From NCBI RefSeq assembly GCF_032362555.1, contig NC_083516.1, positions 1,141,001 through 1,205,000 on the forward strand: a stretch of DNA of 64,000 nucleotides, written 5' to 3'. Origin of the DNA: Amyelois transitella (taxonomy: Eukaryota; Arthropoda; Insecta; Lepidoptera; Pyralidae). The notes under the pieces were generated by a model, which saw only the letters and a program-made list of their open reading frames with translations, did not search any database and had not been told where the DNA came from. Shown here in pieces: positions 28,601 through 39,692 of this stretch (positions within the stretch are counted from its first letter, which is position 1; each line of letters starts with the position of its first letter). The position numbers and the translations under genes are program-made.

Positions 28601-31600
28601 AAAATGTTTTGTGAAGTATCTCACATGCGCTTTGCGTGGGGCCGCGAAGAAGGTGTCATACAATTTATCCAATAGACTTATAGCCTGTAAAGATTAATAA
28701 AAATACTATTGTAAATATATATAGTAGTTGAAAGCATAACATATTATATATAACCAGAAGCAGTTTGCTTTACTGTGGAGCTGGTTTAAAAAATTAGCCT
28801 TCATAAATGTCAGTCATAGAGAAAAATGTCTTAAAAATTATTTAATTATTTTTTGCTAAAGTATAAAATAGAAATATATAAATAGATATAAAGATAAGCA
28901 ATTACCGCAACCTACAATCCAGTGAGTGTGAGAAATCTCTCAAGAAAACTTTTAACCTACCATGCAAATGAACAAATTCTATTTTCTCTTTTGTCAAATT
29001 CAAATTTTCTCATCAGATTGATTCCACAGTAATGCAAATTATAAGCAGTTAGTATAAGAGCATAGAATGTATAAAAAGTATAGTAAATCACAAGCAAAAG
29101 AAGTCAAATAGAGTACATCTGATAAATTTGGAGTCACTAAAATATCCAAATTGCATTTTATTTAATACACTTGTTATTATAATAAAATGCATGACAACAC
29201 ATTGTTTCGGTTCATTAAACTCTATATGGGACTTCAAAATCAATTGAATGCATTAAATGTTAAACAGCATATTTGCAAAAGTAAGATAAGCATTATTTAG
29301 AAGTTACATATAATTAAAAATGTGTGGGTTATGATGCTGTATTAGAATCAATATTCAATTGAGCCATATTACAGGATACTAGCTTTCACCTGCGGCTTTG
29401 CTCGCATGTAAATTGTTGACTGAGTTATTCTGACGTACATATTGCTGTAGTGTTATCCATATCCGTTCAGTAGATTTTGCACAATAAGCTTTTACATTTA
29501 GAGTATGTGTGATTGCCGATGTGGATTTTACATAGGTAAGTAATATGTAATTTCATTTTGTTGGCTTTAATATTATGAAATACAGAATTCGCAGGGTAGG
29601 CACTTAACTCTTATGTATATGAGTCAGATGTATATATGGCTGTTCAACAGCACTGCAGACAACTATCAATGCTTTAACTTATGTTTTGAGTATTAATGGT
29701 ATATATAGTATTTGTTGTTCCTCTACTGCAAATGTCAGCACACAGCATGATGTCTCATAAGATAAAAACTTAAATGCAGGCATTCTTTTTGGTGTCTTCT
29801 TAGTTATTTTAACAACTTAAAATACCTCATAGGTGCAATAAAAGCGCTTATTATAGGACAAACTAGATATTGATATAACGTTTTGTTTCATATCCTAGTT
29901 TTTTGTCCTACGTAAACACAATAAAAAAAAATGTTATTTAACATTCTTGGTGGTGTTTCACTTTTAAGAACTTTATTTCTTACTTATAAGATTTCCCTTG
30001 AGTATGAACTCTTCTGTTTTCAAGACTCAAGGTACAAGGCACTCAAGGAACTCTTCTTCTCTTTAAGACTTTACTCACCTTCTGCACAGTAAGCTGAACG
30101 TAGTTCGTATGCGTACGGACAGGCTGGTGGTCGGGGCGCACGCTCTGCAGCATGGCATCGGCGCGGGCGCGGGCTGGCTCACGGCGCCGCGCGCATCGCG
30201 GCAACGCGGGGCCGCCGCGCGACGGAGCCCTATCGCGCACAACGTGGGTGACTCGGGATGTTAGGAATATTTCTTGATGCTGGAATGGGAAATTTGGCAA
30301 TTAAATTTAATACATAATAAATATATTTAAAACCGCAAATGTTTTCATTATGATATATAAGATCGGCAGAGAAGGGGATGGGCAGATAGTATATGACACA
30401 TCCCAGGTGTCTTGTGGGTGAGGCTCACAAGGGACCGGAAAAAGTGGAAAGATCAGGAGGAGGCCTTTGTGTCTAAAGGATACGCTGATGGAGACTGATG
30501 TGTATTTATTATAACAGTTGTATGTGTGTAATTGTAAATCTGTAAGTCAGCAATAAAGGCTTTTGAAATTGAAAATTTTCTATTAGCAAACCACAACAGC
30601 TTAGCGCAGTAGAAATGCTCTCACAAAGCACTCTGTATATTAAAATAACCTACAAGAAAGTATGGTGGGTAGTTTTAACAATTTAATCATGCATGACAGA
30701 CAAACGTGAAGCAACTTTGTTTGATACTATGCAGTGATACCACTGATCTTAACATTATTCCTGACCAACATATTTAACCACAGTCTAAACCGCTGGGTCT
30801 AGAAATGTGCACTGTAATATTCTAGTATCCCATAAAAAGTCACTTAAAAAAATCCTGTCTTAATGTATTATTTTTTTTTTGTGAAATCGTTTGTTTTTTT
30901 TTCCAATGGCCAAATGTCTGGTATCAATAAAGTAAGTATATATGTTATTTTTTTTATTTTCTCTGAGTATGAACCTACATGGATTTCCAATTAGGTTATT
31001 AGACACCTATAGGTTGATTTGTATAATATGTAAACAATATGAGTCAGCACAACTCATGTCCTGCAATGGCACTATCTATTATGCAAGTGTTGCAATGAAT
31101 GCTGACATTAAACACTTGTGTTAAAGGTATTATGGCTATACATAGAAACAGGGCGTGTGGGCATTCGCCGAGTATCGACGCGGTTGGAAGCCGTTCCATA
31201 GTTTTCCTCGAAATACGGTCGGCAAGCACACCGGCACCCGCTTAAACGCGCCCTCGGCGCTCTAACTACGAGCCCGCCAACGGTCCCGCGCAAAAAATAA
31301 CACACTAAACAACCACAAAGAGAAATAGTTCTTAAGACATTGGACATAAGAACCACATCTCTTTGAATAAAGAAAAGCAATATCAACTGTCAAAAATCAA
31401 GCATACACACGCGTAATCCAAAGGAAACTACATTTCAAACGGCTTTTAAAATGGATGTAGTGCAATATAGCGCGAGAGAGCGCGCCGCGCGGCCTCGGCC
31501 CGCTGCATTTCGCGCTGCGGCGGCGACTCTAACGCGACCGCACAAAAGATGACCTAAAATCGAACGCGAGCTACGCACCCGCTTGGATAAAACATACACT

Positions 31601-32628
31601 GTTTGAAACTATTTTCTTAACAATTCTGACACAATCGCGGTCTTGATTCATACGCGTGGTTATTATAGAACGTATATACTTACACAAAAGCCGTCCGTAA
31701 GGGCCCCGCGCACCGCTTATCACAGAAATAAGTAACTATATACTAGTCACTGAGACGGTCACTTCGTCACTGTTAGATTTGCCTCAGAAGGTAAAGTAGC
31801 ATTGAAACACGATTTCACACTATATTTATTGTGTTTCTGTTCGGAATTTGTAGCAACACAGACACTTTTTATTGAAATTTACTCACATTTACTAACTAAA
31901 AACGAAAAAGTAACAACAAACACAAATCTGTCATACAAGATGGAGATATTTTGTTAGTTTATGTTTTGATCACCAGAGGCGCTGTTGTGAACTGGGACAA
32001 GAGGAGGGGAGAACACATTTGATTGGTTGATAAACTAAAATAGTTACGTTCCGTTTCTATTTGAACCTGCACGAAAAAATATTTTGAAAATTTACTAAAA
32101 ATATATATTTAAATAATCTCATATGAACACGCATTTGTAAGTTAAATATTTTAAAGAGCAATGCACACAATAATTATAGTGTATTTGGAATTAAAAAGAA
32201 ACTTATCACTGAAAGAAACGGAATGTATATAATGAGGCCAATTTTAGGATGCCTTGCACGTTATCTAAAAATCCTAAAATTAATATTGTCTCTGATATAT
32301 TCTCGTTATAATTATACTTAACCATAACCTGAATATAGCAAATCTATAATACCTATTCCCTAGAATCAACATTTGGCGGTAAAAATATGAATAGGTAGAC
32401 GGACTATTACTTACCAATCCCATGTCCTGGATTCTACGTGATATAGATCTAGCGAGTCCATGATCTTGTATGTCCAAATAAAAACAAAAATTTTGTCGAA
32501 CTGCAAATATTAATACATTCATGTAATGAATATTTAATGCACACAATAATAATTAATACAATAACAGAATAAAACGAACCTTTGTTATATTTTTCATCAA
32601 GATTTAGTGTCGAGATGGTTGAAACCAT
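25626..32628 (-). CDS. DBF4: DBF4-type regulatory subunit of Cdc7 kinase (chiffon homologue)
   Basis: Dbf4 activates Cdc7 kinase, which phosphorylates MCM at replication origins. Exons (minus): 32580-32628, 32415-32500, 30079-30279, 28578-28684, 28359-28493, 26918-28038, 25626-26749; GT-AG and phase-consistent, 2823 nt, 940 aa. Motif N (BRCT-like) starts with FYLD (aa 23-26) and continues IFLTSRVTHVV across the exon 2/3 junction. Motif M is FIKIEFLDKVCRPVF (about 140-154). The DBF4 zinc finger is CX2CX9HX5H with C215, C218, H228, H234, followed by FVRDHTNFLALD. The long C-terminal part is acidic, Ser-rich and basic by turns, with KKKNRTGWPNKKKAKK. Human DBF4 is about 674 aa; fly chiffon is longer and its C-terminal part binds Gcn5. 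The conserved-looking block FESVPRSEPWFETFKRQ may serve a similar role, which is inference. Confidence 0.92.
29283..30042. other. DBF4 intron 3 sequence
   Basis: AT-rich intron with one Helitron-like end (CTAGCTTTCACCTGCGGCTT at 29379-29398). No exon or gene seen. Confidence 0.5.
31130..31760. other. GC-rich island in DBF4 intron 2
   Basis: A conspicuously GC- and CpG-rich stretch (for example 31470-31560) inside an AT-rich intron. It contains no recognised exon. It could be an internal promoter or a foreign insertion; a minus-strand open frame here (31108-31386) has no known motif. Confidence 0.35.
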
Positions 32629-34473
32629 CTTTCTTCACTTTGTGACTTAACACACGTCACCACATTAAAGTTAGTTCCCCTTTGCAATCAAGATTTAATT
32701 TAAACAACCTCATTACAAGCACTTTAATTATATAATATTGTTTTTGTATTGAAAAGAAATGCGAAAAATGCATTTCGTTTTGTGGATTATGTTTCGAATG
32801 TCGAAATGTCAATGACAGCTGAGCTTAGAACCAAAGACAATTTTTTTAGAAAATTTCTAGTCTATAGTTTAATTTTAATTATAATCGATGAATGCAAAAG
32901 AAATACAGAAATAGAATCTTTAGTAATGTTATGGCATTTTACACTTTACACGACTAGGTGTTAAAGACTTGTCAATATATAGATAGTGAAAGTGTGATCT
33001 GTGATAACTTAGTTGTGTACTTACCTTTGGTAATTACCAACAACATAAGTATGACACTGGTATACATACATACAACACAAGTACAAACATAAAACACACT
33101 TCTTTTCCGGCAAAGACTTTATCTTTCAACTTGCCACGATACGTTCTTTCGCTCATCTACATTAAAGTGTAGATTTTTATGATTGTTTTTATCCACCTTT
33201 AATTGGGTATCCGCATGACTTTATAGAAATGCCAATGCTTTTCTAGGTAGGTAACAGGCAGGTGGCTTTTTAGGTTGCAACAAAGGCTTTTTTAAACGAT
33301 TTATTCAGTCCGTCACTCAGTGGCCGAATAATTTTATGTATTTGTATTGTAATTACTCATACATACAATAAATCACGTTTTTTCTCTTAGGGGGTAGACA
33401 GAGCCTACAGTTAGGCTGAAATGCGACGTTAATGTAATGTAAGTACCTATTTAGATATAATTATACCTATATAATAAAAATCTCGTGTCACAGTCACGAT
33501 GTTGATATAATTTTTTTTAATTATCTTTAACAAATAGGTCTGATTTTTAAAATGAGGACAGTTTTTTTTATCAATAATTATGTATGTGGCTGGAGAAATC
33601 TTTATACCCAAGCTACGAAGCTTTGCATTGAACACGCATAGGTACCTGTTATAAATCAATACCATTGAACGTTACTCTTTTCATTATTCGCCGAATACTA
33701 GGCATAACGGATAGCACAGGGACGGGAGGCAGGAGGTATATGGAGGACTATATACGTATTTTATTGATTGCCGTTCCATGTAGCGGACTGGACGCCCGTC
33801 GCTCACATATCTAGGTAGGCATTGCGCTATTTTATAACGCAGACCCGAAATAGGTCACCCAGTTACATTGTGCCTAAAGTTCGATATAGTTACACCATTT
33901 TGGAAGAGTTGTTGTGGTAATAGATCATTAAATTTCACAATTTATTAACACAAGAATTTAGAACAGAAAATTATAAGGGCAGAGCATTGTGGTTGTGGCA
34001 GAGGGTGCAACTGGGAACACGCAGAGAGAGTTCTAGAGTCAAGATTATTTCAAATGAAATCTCTTTGAGAATATTTTTTATTACTGGTATAAGTAGGTAC
34101 ACTAGGAATGTACGGTATTAGAGGCTCAATAACACAGATTGAGGGTACCTAAGTCAAATCTGTACATATAAATATGTATATGAGTTTCCGCACAAGCAAA
34201 ATAAGAAAATTTAGTCAAATACGAATCTTTTCTTTATTTATAGTAGATCTTCCCTAATATTTTCTGTTTTTTCTTATCAAGATTATGGGGTTCTTAAAAT
34301 AAGTTCTTAAAACGGTTCTTACGCCGTTTTCCGCTCGACCGTCATACCTTTCTTACCGCACCAATAGCGGAAATTGTATTCTGAGAATTGTCTTAAACGC
34401 GAAACTGGCATAAATATTGAAACAGCCTGTGCTTGGTATAAATAACTAAGTATAAAAGTGTAAAGCATAGGCA
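32629..34473. other. Intergenic region DBF4 / DIRS element
   Basis: Upstream sequence of DBF4. It includes a decayed RTE fragment near 33062-33160 (CACGATACG, TTTCGCTCATCTACATT) and a SINE-B 3' piece near 33375-33430. No gene recognised. Confidence 0.45.
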
Positions 34474-34476
34474 TAA

Positions 34477-34537
34477 TAGCGACATTTTACCTGAAAATAA
34501 AATGTTTATTAAACATACTTACCTTATTCGAAGCTTA
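34477..34537. repeat. DIRS left outer edge, complementary to the ICR
   Basis: 61 bp that are the perfect reverse complement of 34733-34793 in the internal complementary region. Confidence 0.9.
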
Positions 34538-34696
34538 TTATATGAGAGGGGCAGCTATTTCCGGTCCTAGTACTAGTCTTGACTTCCGGTTTAGGTCCAC
34601 GCATCCCTCCTTCCGTCTCCTACCACGCCTCCCCCCACCAAGCGACACTAGCGCCACCACAGGCAGTTGGATTTTGAAGTCCAATATTTTCCTCAT
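34524..34696. repeat. DIRS left inverted terminal repeat
   Basis: Reverse complement of 39500-39672 (173 bp) with a single mismatch noticed (GATTTTGAAGTCC versus GATTTTGCAGTCC). Confidence 0.9.
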
Positions 34697-34732
34697 TGAG
34701 TAGTTTTTATAACACCAGGTAGATGTATAAAC

Positions 34733-34836
34733 TAAGCTTCGAATAAGGTAAGTATGTTTAATAAACATTTTATTTTCAGGTAAAATGTCGCTATTAAACA
34801 GTACTGTACCGTTATTCGAAGCTTATTATATGAGAG
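34733..34836. repeat. DIRS internal complementary region
   Basis: The first 61 bp pair with the left outer edge (34477-34537); the next 45 bp (34792-34836) pair with the right outer edge (39648-39692). The order is that of a right-end/left-end circle junction, the defining DIRS arrangement that guides closure of the cDNA circle. Confidence 0.9.
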
Positions 34837-35097
34837 ATTTGTCTATTATCGCCTGGTGGTCGCTAGGGAACGTCAATGTGATCAAAAAGACTTTAAAGTC
34901 ATCGAATCTATATTTTTATTAAAATATAGGTAGATGGTATAGGTGCCAGCAGTGACGAGGCATAGGTGATTATTAATGTTTTATTGTAAATCAACACATT
35001 GTTACTATATGTAGACAAATATATAAATTATAACAAACAAAATTATGAAAAGAAAATATGAAATCTGAGCATATGATTTTCTAATTTAGTGTATTAA

Positions 35098-37110
35098 TCA
35101 ATCATCTGTAGGAGTAAACAAAGCGGAAATAGAGTGAGCATGTGCTGAGGAGGGTGTTAACTCTCTCCGATAAAATCTAAAGAACGTATTAGCAGATTTC
35201 CAGTTTCCCATGGAAAGTATGTCTTCCAGTTGGAAATTTTCTATCCAACTCTTAGATGCAACAGCTGATCTCAGACTTCCTGGAGTGGCTTCTATTCCCG
35301 CGTCATTAAGTAGTTTCTTCACCCAGCCTCCGATAATTGTACGCGAAGCGGGTTTAGGGGTTCCTGTTATGGTTACAAAAAGACAATCACTTTTAGCCCG
35401 GGATCTTCGTTCTTGCGTAAGGGCAATTAGATGTTTTACCCAGTATACTGGACAGAGTAGGTTATTCTCCTCATTCGGCATCAATTTCCAATTGGATTGT
35501 CGTCTTTTATCGGTATCGGTTTTAGAGCCGAAGGCAGGTGTGAAAATTATTGCATCTTCTGACACTGAGTAGTATTCAGGTGAAATTCTTAGTAATGTGA
35601 GGTCATGCACTCGTCTTCCTGAACAGAGTAGAAGAATGGTTGCTGTTCTTTTTGCTGCCTCTAATATCTCAGATTGACCGGTCGCCTTTATGCTCAAAAA
35701 GCGAATGAGGATATCCGTATCCCAAATGGGTGGTTTACTAGGTCTAGGGGTCGCTAAAGCAACGGCTTTTAGCACTTGCTTTACCAGGCTATTAGAGCTT
35801 AACTTCTCTTGGCCTTCTGGGTTGACAAATGTAGAAATAGCAGATTTATGGACAAGAATAGTGCTAAGTGAGAGCTTTTCTTTTTGGTGTAAGTCGGCTA
35901 GGAAACGCGCGAAATCAGATCCCGATGGATTATACATATCAATACCTTGTTCCTTTGCCCACTTTATCCACCTCTTCAATGCGGGCCGATAAGTGTTAAG
36001 CGTGGACCTACGCCAACTTGATGACAGCAATTCACGTTGTTCTGTTGACCAATTGGTTAAGTGTTGACTCCACCTCCACATTTCCATATCTCCTAAGTCA
36101 TTTCTAATGCTTTGGATGGAGGTAGTCCTGTCGATAAGTCTATCAGAACTTAGCGTAGATTTATTACGATGAAGGAGGCAGTCAGATAATTCGCTGATGC
36201 GTTGTTCAGATGTGATGGAGGAAACACCCATGCTAGGTGGTAAGTCCATGTTTTGTTGAATGCATCGTGAACTTGCGCTCTGTCGAGCAATGTGTAGGGA
36301 ACTACGTGAGCCCGACGTGATGTGAGTAGATCGATTACCAGATAGCCCCACTTTTTGAACACCTTCAGAGTCATAGCAGATTGAAGGTGAAGCCATACTG
36401 GGGAGGGTGCACCCCGTGACAGACAGTCTGCTTTGCAGTTGAAACTTCCTGAGATGTGGTAAATATTCAGGTGAATATAGTTGAGTAGTTGAATTGCTGT
36501 TAAGCAAGTAAGTTTTATCAGGGCTGTGGATTTCGTTCCCCCTTCCTTGCGGAGGTAGGAAACTGTTTCGTTGTTTCATTTCATGGCCAAGGTCGTAGAG
36601 TTCAGGTGCCGACCGTGATCTTTTAATGCATTGATAATAGCGAGCATTTCCTTCGAATTGTAGTGGAGATGCTGCGGGTTCGGTAACCATGTACCTTTGA
36701 GCAAGTCCAGTGCGAATGTTGTCTGGTTGCGTAATAATGCTCGATCCTGATTTACTAAAAGGAAGTCGTTTAGATACACTAGTACTAGAGTTCCTTCGTT
36801 TTTCAGTTGTTGTGCGATCCAATTCGTCATTGTTGCAAACACTTTTGGAGCAGAACTGATCCCGAAGGGCAAGCAGACCATTTGTAGGAGCTGATTGCAA
36901 AAAATCAGCCTTAGGAACCGTCTGTGACTCCTGGCGATAGGTAAGTGGAAGTAGGCGTGATGAAAATCGATATTCATCATCCAGTTGCCTGATTGAATGA
37001 AATTTGGTACCTTTTGAATGTTTATAAGTCTGAACTTTCCCGGACAAACAAATTTGTTCGGGTTTTTTAGGTTGAATATGGGCCTTGACGTGCCGTCGCC
37101 TTTGGGGCAT
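35098..37110 (-). CDS. DIRS tyrosine recombinase ORF (670 codons)
   Basis: The C-terminal about 300 residues carry the recombinase: an SAM-like N-terminal region (LSSSWRRSTLNTYRPALKRW), the first catalytic Arg in CSGRRVHDLTLLRIS, a box-II region TPGSLRSAVASKSW and the C-terminal Tyr in FFRFYRRELTP. The usual HxxR reads GSLR, so the His is replaced by Gly; this may be lineage-specific or inactivating. The N-terminal half (down to about 36150) overlaps the RT/RNase H frame and is unlikely to be translated from the first Met. Overlap of RT and recombinase frames is normal for DIRS elements. Confidence 0.8.
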   Translation of the reverse strand: MPQRRRHVKAHIQPKKPEQICLSGKVQTYKHSKGTKFHSIRQLDDEYRFSSRLLPLTYRQESQTVPKADFLQSAPTNGLLALRDQFCSKSVCNNDELDRTTTEKRRNSSTSVSKRLPFSKSGSSIITQPDNIRTGLAQRYMVTEPAASPLQFEGNARYYQCIKRSRSAPELYDLGHEMKQRNSFLPPQGRGNEIHSPDKTYLLNSNSTTQLYSPEYLPHLRKFQLQSRLSVTGCTLPSMASPSICYDSEGVQKVGLSGNRSTHITSGSRSSLHIARQSASSRCIQQNMDLPPSMGVSSITSEQRISELSDCLLHRNKSTLSSDRLIDRTTSIQSIRNDLGDMEMWRWSQHLTNWSTEQRELLSSSWRRSTLNTYRPALKRWIKWAKEQGIDMYNPSGSDFARFLADLHQKEKLSLSTILVHKSAISTFVNPEGQEKLSSNSLVKQVLKAVALATPRPSKPPIWDTDILIRFLSIKATGQSEILEAAKRTATILLLCSGRRVHDLTLLRISPEYYSVSEDAIIFTPAFGSKTDTDKRRQSNWKLMPNEENNLLCPVYWVKHLIALTQERRSRAKSDCLFVTITGTPKPASRTIIGGWVKKLLNDAGIEATPGSLRSAVASKSWIENFQLEDILSMGNWKSANTFFRFYRRELTPSSAHAHSISALFTPTDD

Positions 37111-37688
37111 GGAAATATTGTCGACACAAAGCTGGGTGTAGACTTTACCGTTTCCAATACTTTGTTTTGCTCTAAAAGCTTTTTTATAATGGCAGCAGCT
37201 TCGCCTATGTTTCGAGTTTGACGTCGGAAACTTGGCATTCTCGGTGTAGGCCTTGATCGAAGTGGTATTCGATAGCCTTTTAACATGTTGAGGATGTGAG
37301 GCGGCGCCCCTCGATCCTGCCAGTGACGAGGAAACAGACTGAGCTGACCGGCACGGAAGGCCTGAGAAGAGTCAGTATCTTTTATTTGAGTCTCTCCTAT
37401 CCCGGCGGGATGAGGGAGAGAAGGATCTGTTACTCCTGGGTTTGTCCTTGGGTCCTTGTCCTGGGTTTCCTCTTTGACTCTTATTTTTTTCCTGAAAGGA
37501 ATACTCTTTTGTCTTCTTTGACTGTGTACCTTTTTGCTGGCTGAATTGAGGCTTTTTCTGGGTTGTGCCATGCGCTGATGTCCCGGGACCGTTCTGCGGA
37601 GCAGAGTTGCGATCCCTGGTTTTCTGCCAGAAGACTTTCCTGATGCCGCCAGCTTTTTCCAAAGCGGAGCTAAATCTTTCAGTTTCAA
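36150..37688 (-). pseudogene. DIRS reverse transcriptase/RNase H, broken
   Basis: RT motifs visible: STIFPCPKGDGTSRPIFNLK, NIDFHHAYFHLPI, LPFGISSAPKVFATMT, then YLNDFLLVNQ (36761-36778). The catalytic YxDD has Asn for the first Asp. After this the thumb and connection are mostly missing: the frame jumps from LDLLKGTWLP to an RNase H core (SKEMLAIINALKDHGRHL). An in-frame TGA at 36576-36578 interrupts RNase H. Downstream the same frame continues with GSFNCKADCLSRG, a typical RNase H C-terminal motif, to about 36150. Three defects make loss of function nearly certain. Confidence 0.85.
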
Positions 37689-38580
37689 ATAAGTTCGAAC
37701 TTGATGGAGGTATTTTCCGTAGACAGCTTTTCTGAAGCGGATCCTTCACCAAAGAGAGGATATTTTCTCTGCGTTGCTGAATAATCTCCGCTCTATGCCC
37801 ACAAGCTAATTGCATGGTCTCGTTTGCTGCTTTACTGTAACCACTTTCTAAAAACATGCTGTTTAATTTTTCGTGAATTTCGGTGTATGATAGTGAACCA
37901 TTTTGACTTGCTAGTAAAAGGAGATTTTGCATCTCTATTTGTAAGGCCTCACCTTGTTGTAACAAAGCAAATGTGATGCCTGCAAATGCCTTCTCCATGT
38001 TGACATATGATCTGGAATTGTCGTATTGCTTTACCTCATCATTCGCTTCTAAGCTGGTAAAACCCGGAGAGTGCAAGCAGGTTCTCTGTACGTCAGCATA
38101 ACGCACACTGTTCCAGTCAGAGCTGTTAAACCGCTGTAGTTTCATTAATTGTTGAAGCATATGATCAGGGGTGTTAGGGATAGAAGGTTCTTTGATTTTA
38201 GTGCTCAAGGTGAAATTGAGCTTTGCTTGGTTAGAATCTGGACAAGAACCATGATGTGATTGATTGTCTGACTCATATAATTCCCCACTGACATAAGGGT
38301 CAATGCTATCATTACAGGATGGAGTATTGTGTATGTTAGTTGTAGAGGCTACGTGGCTCTTAAGTTCATTTACCTCCCTGATCAGCTTTTTAAACATGCG
38401 GTTACTCACGTTAAGCCTCTGTCTTTTCCTCTTTTTGCGTCCATGATCATTTGATGAGCTAGATGAGGATGAACTGGAGTCTGAACTCGATGATTCAGAG
38501 TGCTTCCTTTTATTTTTCGCTTTCGGGCGATCGTTTCCAATTTCACCAACAGTGCGCTCTGTTGGGGTTTCTTCATTCAT
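37372..38580 (-). CDS. DIRS Gag-like ORF (402 codons)
   Basis: The first ORF of the element in transcription order. An acidic/Ser-rich start (KRKHSESSSS...) is followed by a basic KKRKRQRL patch, then a helical central region (about 90-300) and a basic, Gln/Ser-rich C-terminus. I see no zinc knuckle. Position and composition fit a DIRS Gag; the function is inferred from position. Confidence 0.65.
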   Translation of the reverse strand: MNEETPTERTVGEIGNDRPKAKNKRKHSESSSSDSSSSSSSSSNDHGRKKRKRQRLNVSNRMFKKLIREVNELKSHVASTTNIHNTPSCNDSIDPYVSGELYESDNQSHHGSCPDSNQAKLNFTLSTKIKEPSIPNTPDHMLQQLMKLQRFNSSDWNSVRYADVQRTCLHSPGFTSLEANDEVKQYDNSRSYVNMEKAFAGITFALLQQGEALQIEMQNLLLLASQNGSLSYTEIHEKLNSMFLESGYSKAANETMQLACGHRAEIIQQRRENILSLVKDPLQKSCLRKIPPSSSNLFETERFSSALEKAGGIRKVFWQKTRDRNSAPQNGPGTSAHGTTQKKPQFSQQKGTQSKKTKEYSFQEKNKSQRGNPGQGPKDKPRSNRSFSPSSRRDRRDSNKRY

Positions 38581-39046
38581 ACTGAAAGAAAATTGCTGGT
38601 TGACTTGCTGGCTGAATTATCATTTAATACGAGATTTAGTGCTCGTAGAGCTAATCAAATAGGACTTTTTGTTCTACAAGTGTATCGCAATAATACCTCA
38701 TTTTACAATCCCCTGGTTAGGATGGCTCGTCAATGCAATGAAATCGCCAAAGGCAACCAGACCTTTGACGTTTTTCTACCTAAATTGGCTTTGTATAGTA
38801 ATACAATCAAAAATATTTTATACCACAAGACGACAGTCTAATCCCTGTCGCGTGGAACATTGGTCTCCTCCTATTATTGTTTAGTATGCTCATTCTTTTA
38901 TTTTTATTTATATTATTTTAGACATAGTTTAAGTTAACTCTTCTTTTAGCTTTTATAAAAACACATTTTTTGGAATACAACCTAGATTATAAGTTTTGTT
39001 TTATATAATTTGTTTAGATATAGTTGTAATCTGTTTTGTGTAATTA

Positions 39047-39049
<3 letters not shown>

Positions 39050-39079
<30 letters not shown>
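39050..39079. repeat. Poly-A run inside the DIRS element
   Basis: About 29 consecutive A on the plus strand (T-tract on the coding strand) upstream of the Gag ORF. Confidence 0.9.
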
Positions 39080-39080
<1 letters not shown>

Positions 39081-39499
39081 AAACTCTGAAAGAAACCTTA
39101 ACGAATTACGGGCTTTGAACCCGTCCGTGGACGTTAGATATGACAAAGGAAATAAGTTAAAAACAATTTACGAACAAAGCGTTTGGAAAAATAACCAAAT
39201 GAACTGACAAAAATATTGAAGGTAGTTTTATATTTTATTAGATAGGTAAACCAAAACACTATCTATGAACTGTATCACAGTTAGAATATCTGTTGTTTCG
39301 AACAGATACGGAAGTTTTAAGGAGAAATTAATAATTTAAAAGTACTCACAGTTTTTTCGATATGAAATACCTTTTACAATTTCTCAAATATTTTTCCTTT
39401 TACAATTTCTCCTAGAATATTTGACTAGTACCGATTATGCGGTCACAAATATGCGTAATGCGTATTGTAGAACCGTCTCGGACGGAAATAAAAACGCCA

Positions 39500-39672
39500 A
39501 TGAGGAAAATATTGGACTGCAAAATCCAACTGCCTGTGGTGGCGCTAGTGTCGCTTGGTGGGGGGAGGCGTGGTAGGAGACGGAAGGAGGGATGCGTGGA
39601 CCTAAACCGGAAGTCAAGACTAGTACTAGGACCGGAAATAGCTGCCCCTCTCATATAATAAGCTTCGAATAA
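39500..39672. repeat. DIRS right inverted terminal repeat
   Basis: Partner of 34524-34696. The outermost 45 bp (39648-39692) also pair with the second half of the internal complementary region. Confidence 0.9.
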
Positions 39673-39692
39673 CGGTACAGTACTGTTTAATA

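Larger units (their letters stand above)
34474..39692 (-). mobile_element. DIRS-type tyrosine-recombinase retrotransposon, structurally complete
   Basis: A 5.2-kb element with inverted terminal repeats (34524-34696 versus 39500-39672, essentially identical), an internal complementary region at 34733-34836 and three minus-strand coding regions: Gag-like 37372-38580, RT/RNase H 36150-37688 and tyrosine recombinase 35098-37110. Both outer edges share TAATA, so the exact ends are ambiguous by 5 nt. It has no LTRs and no integrase, as in the DIRS order. Coding defects make this copy non-autonomous. Confidence 0.88.

Noticed and set aside
31880..31980. Alternative first exon of DBF4
   Set aside because: A donor-like AAATgtgagt occurs on the minus strand, but no start codon or conserved coding is attached; the motif N exons upstream explain the gene without it.
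34733..34793. Tiny intron (gtaagt...tttcag) in the DIRS end
   Set aside because: About 32 nt is too short for an insect intron, and it lies within the complementary region, whose sequence is constrained by pairing.
35098..37110. Host gene encoding a 670-aa protein
   Set aside because: It lies between DIRS terminal repeats, carries a tyrosine recombinase domain and overlaps an RT frame.
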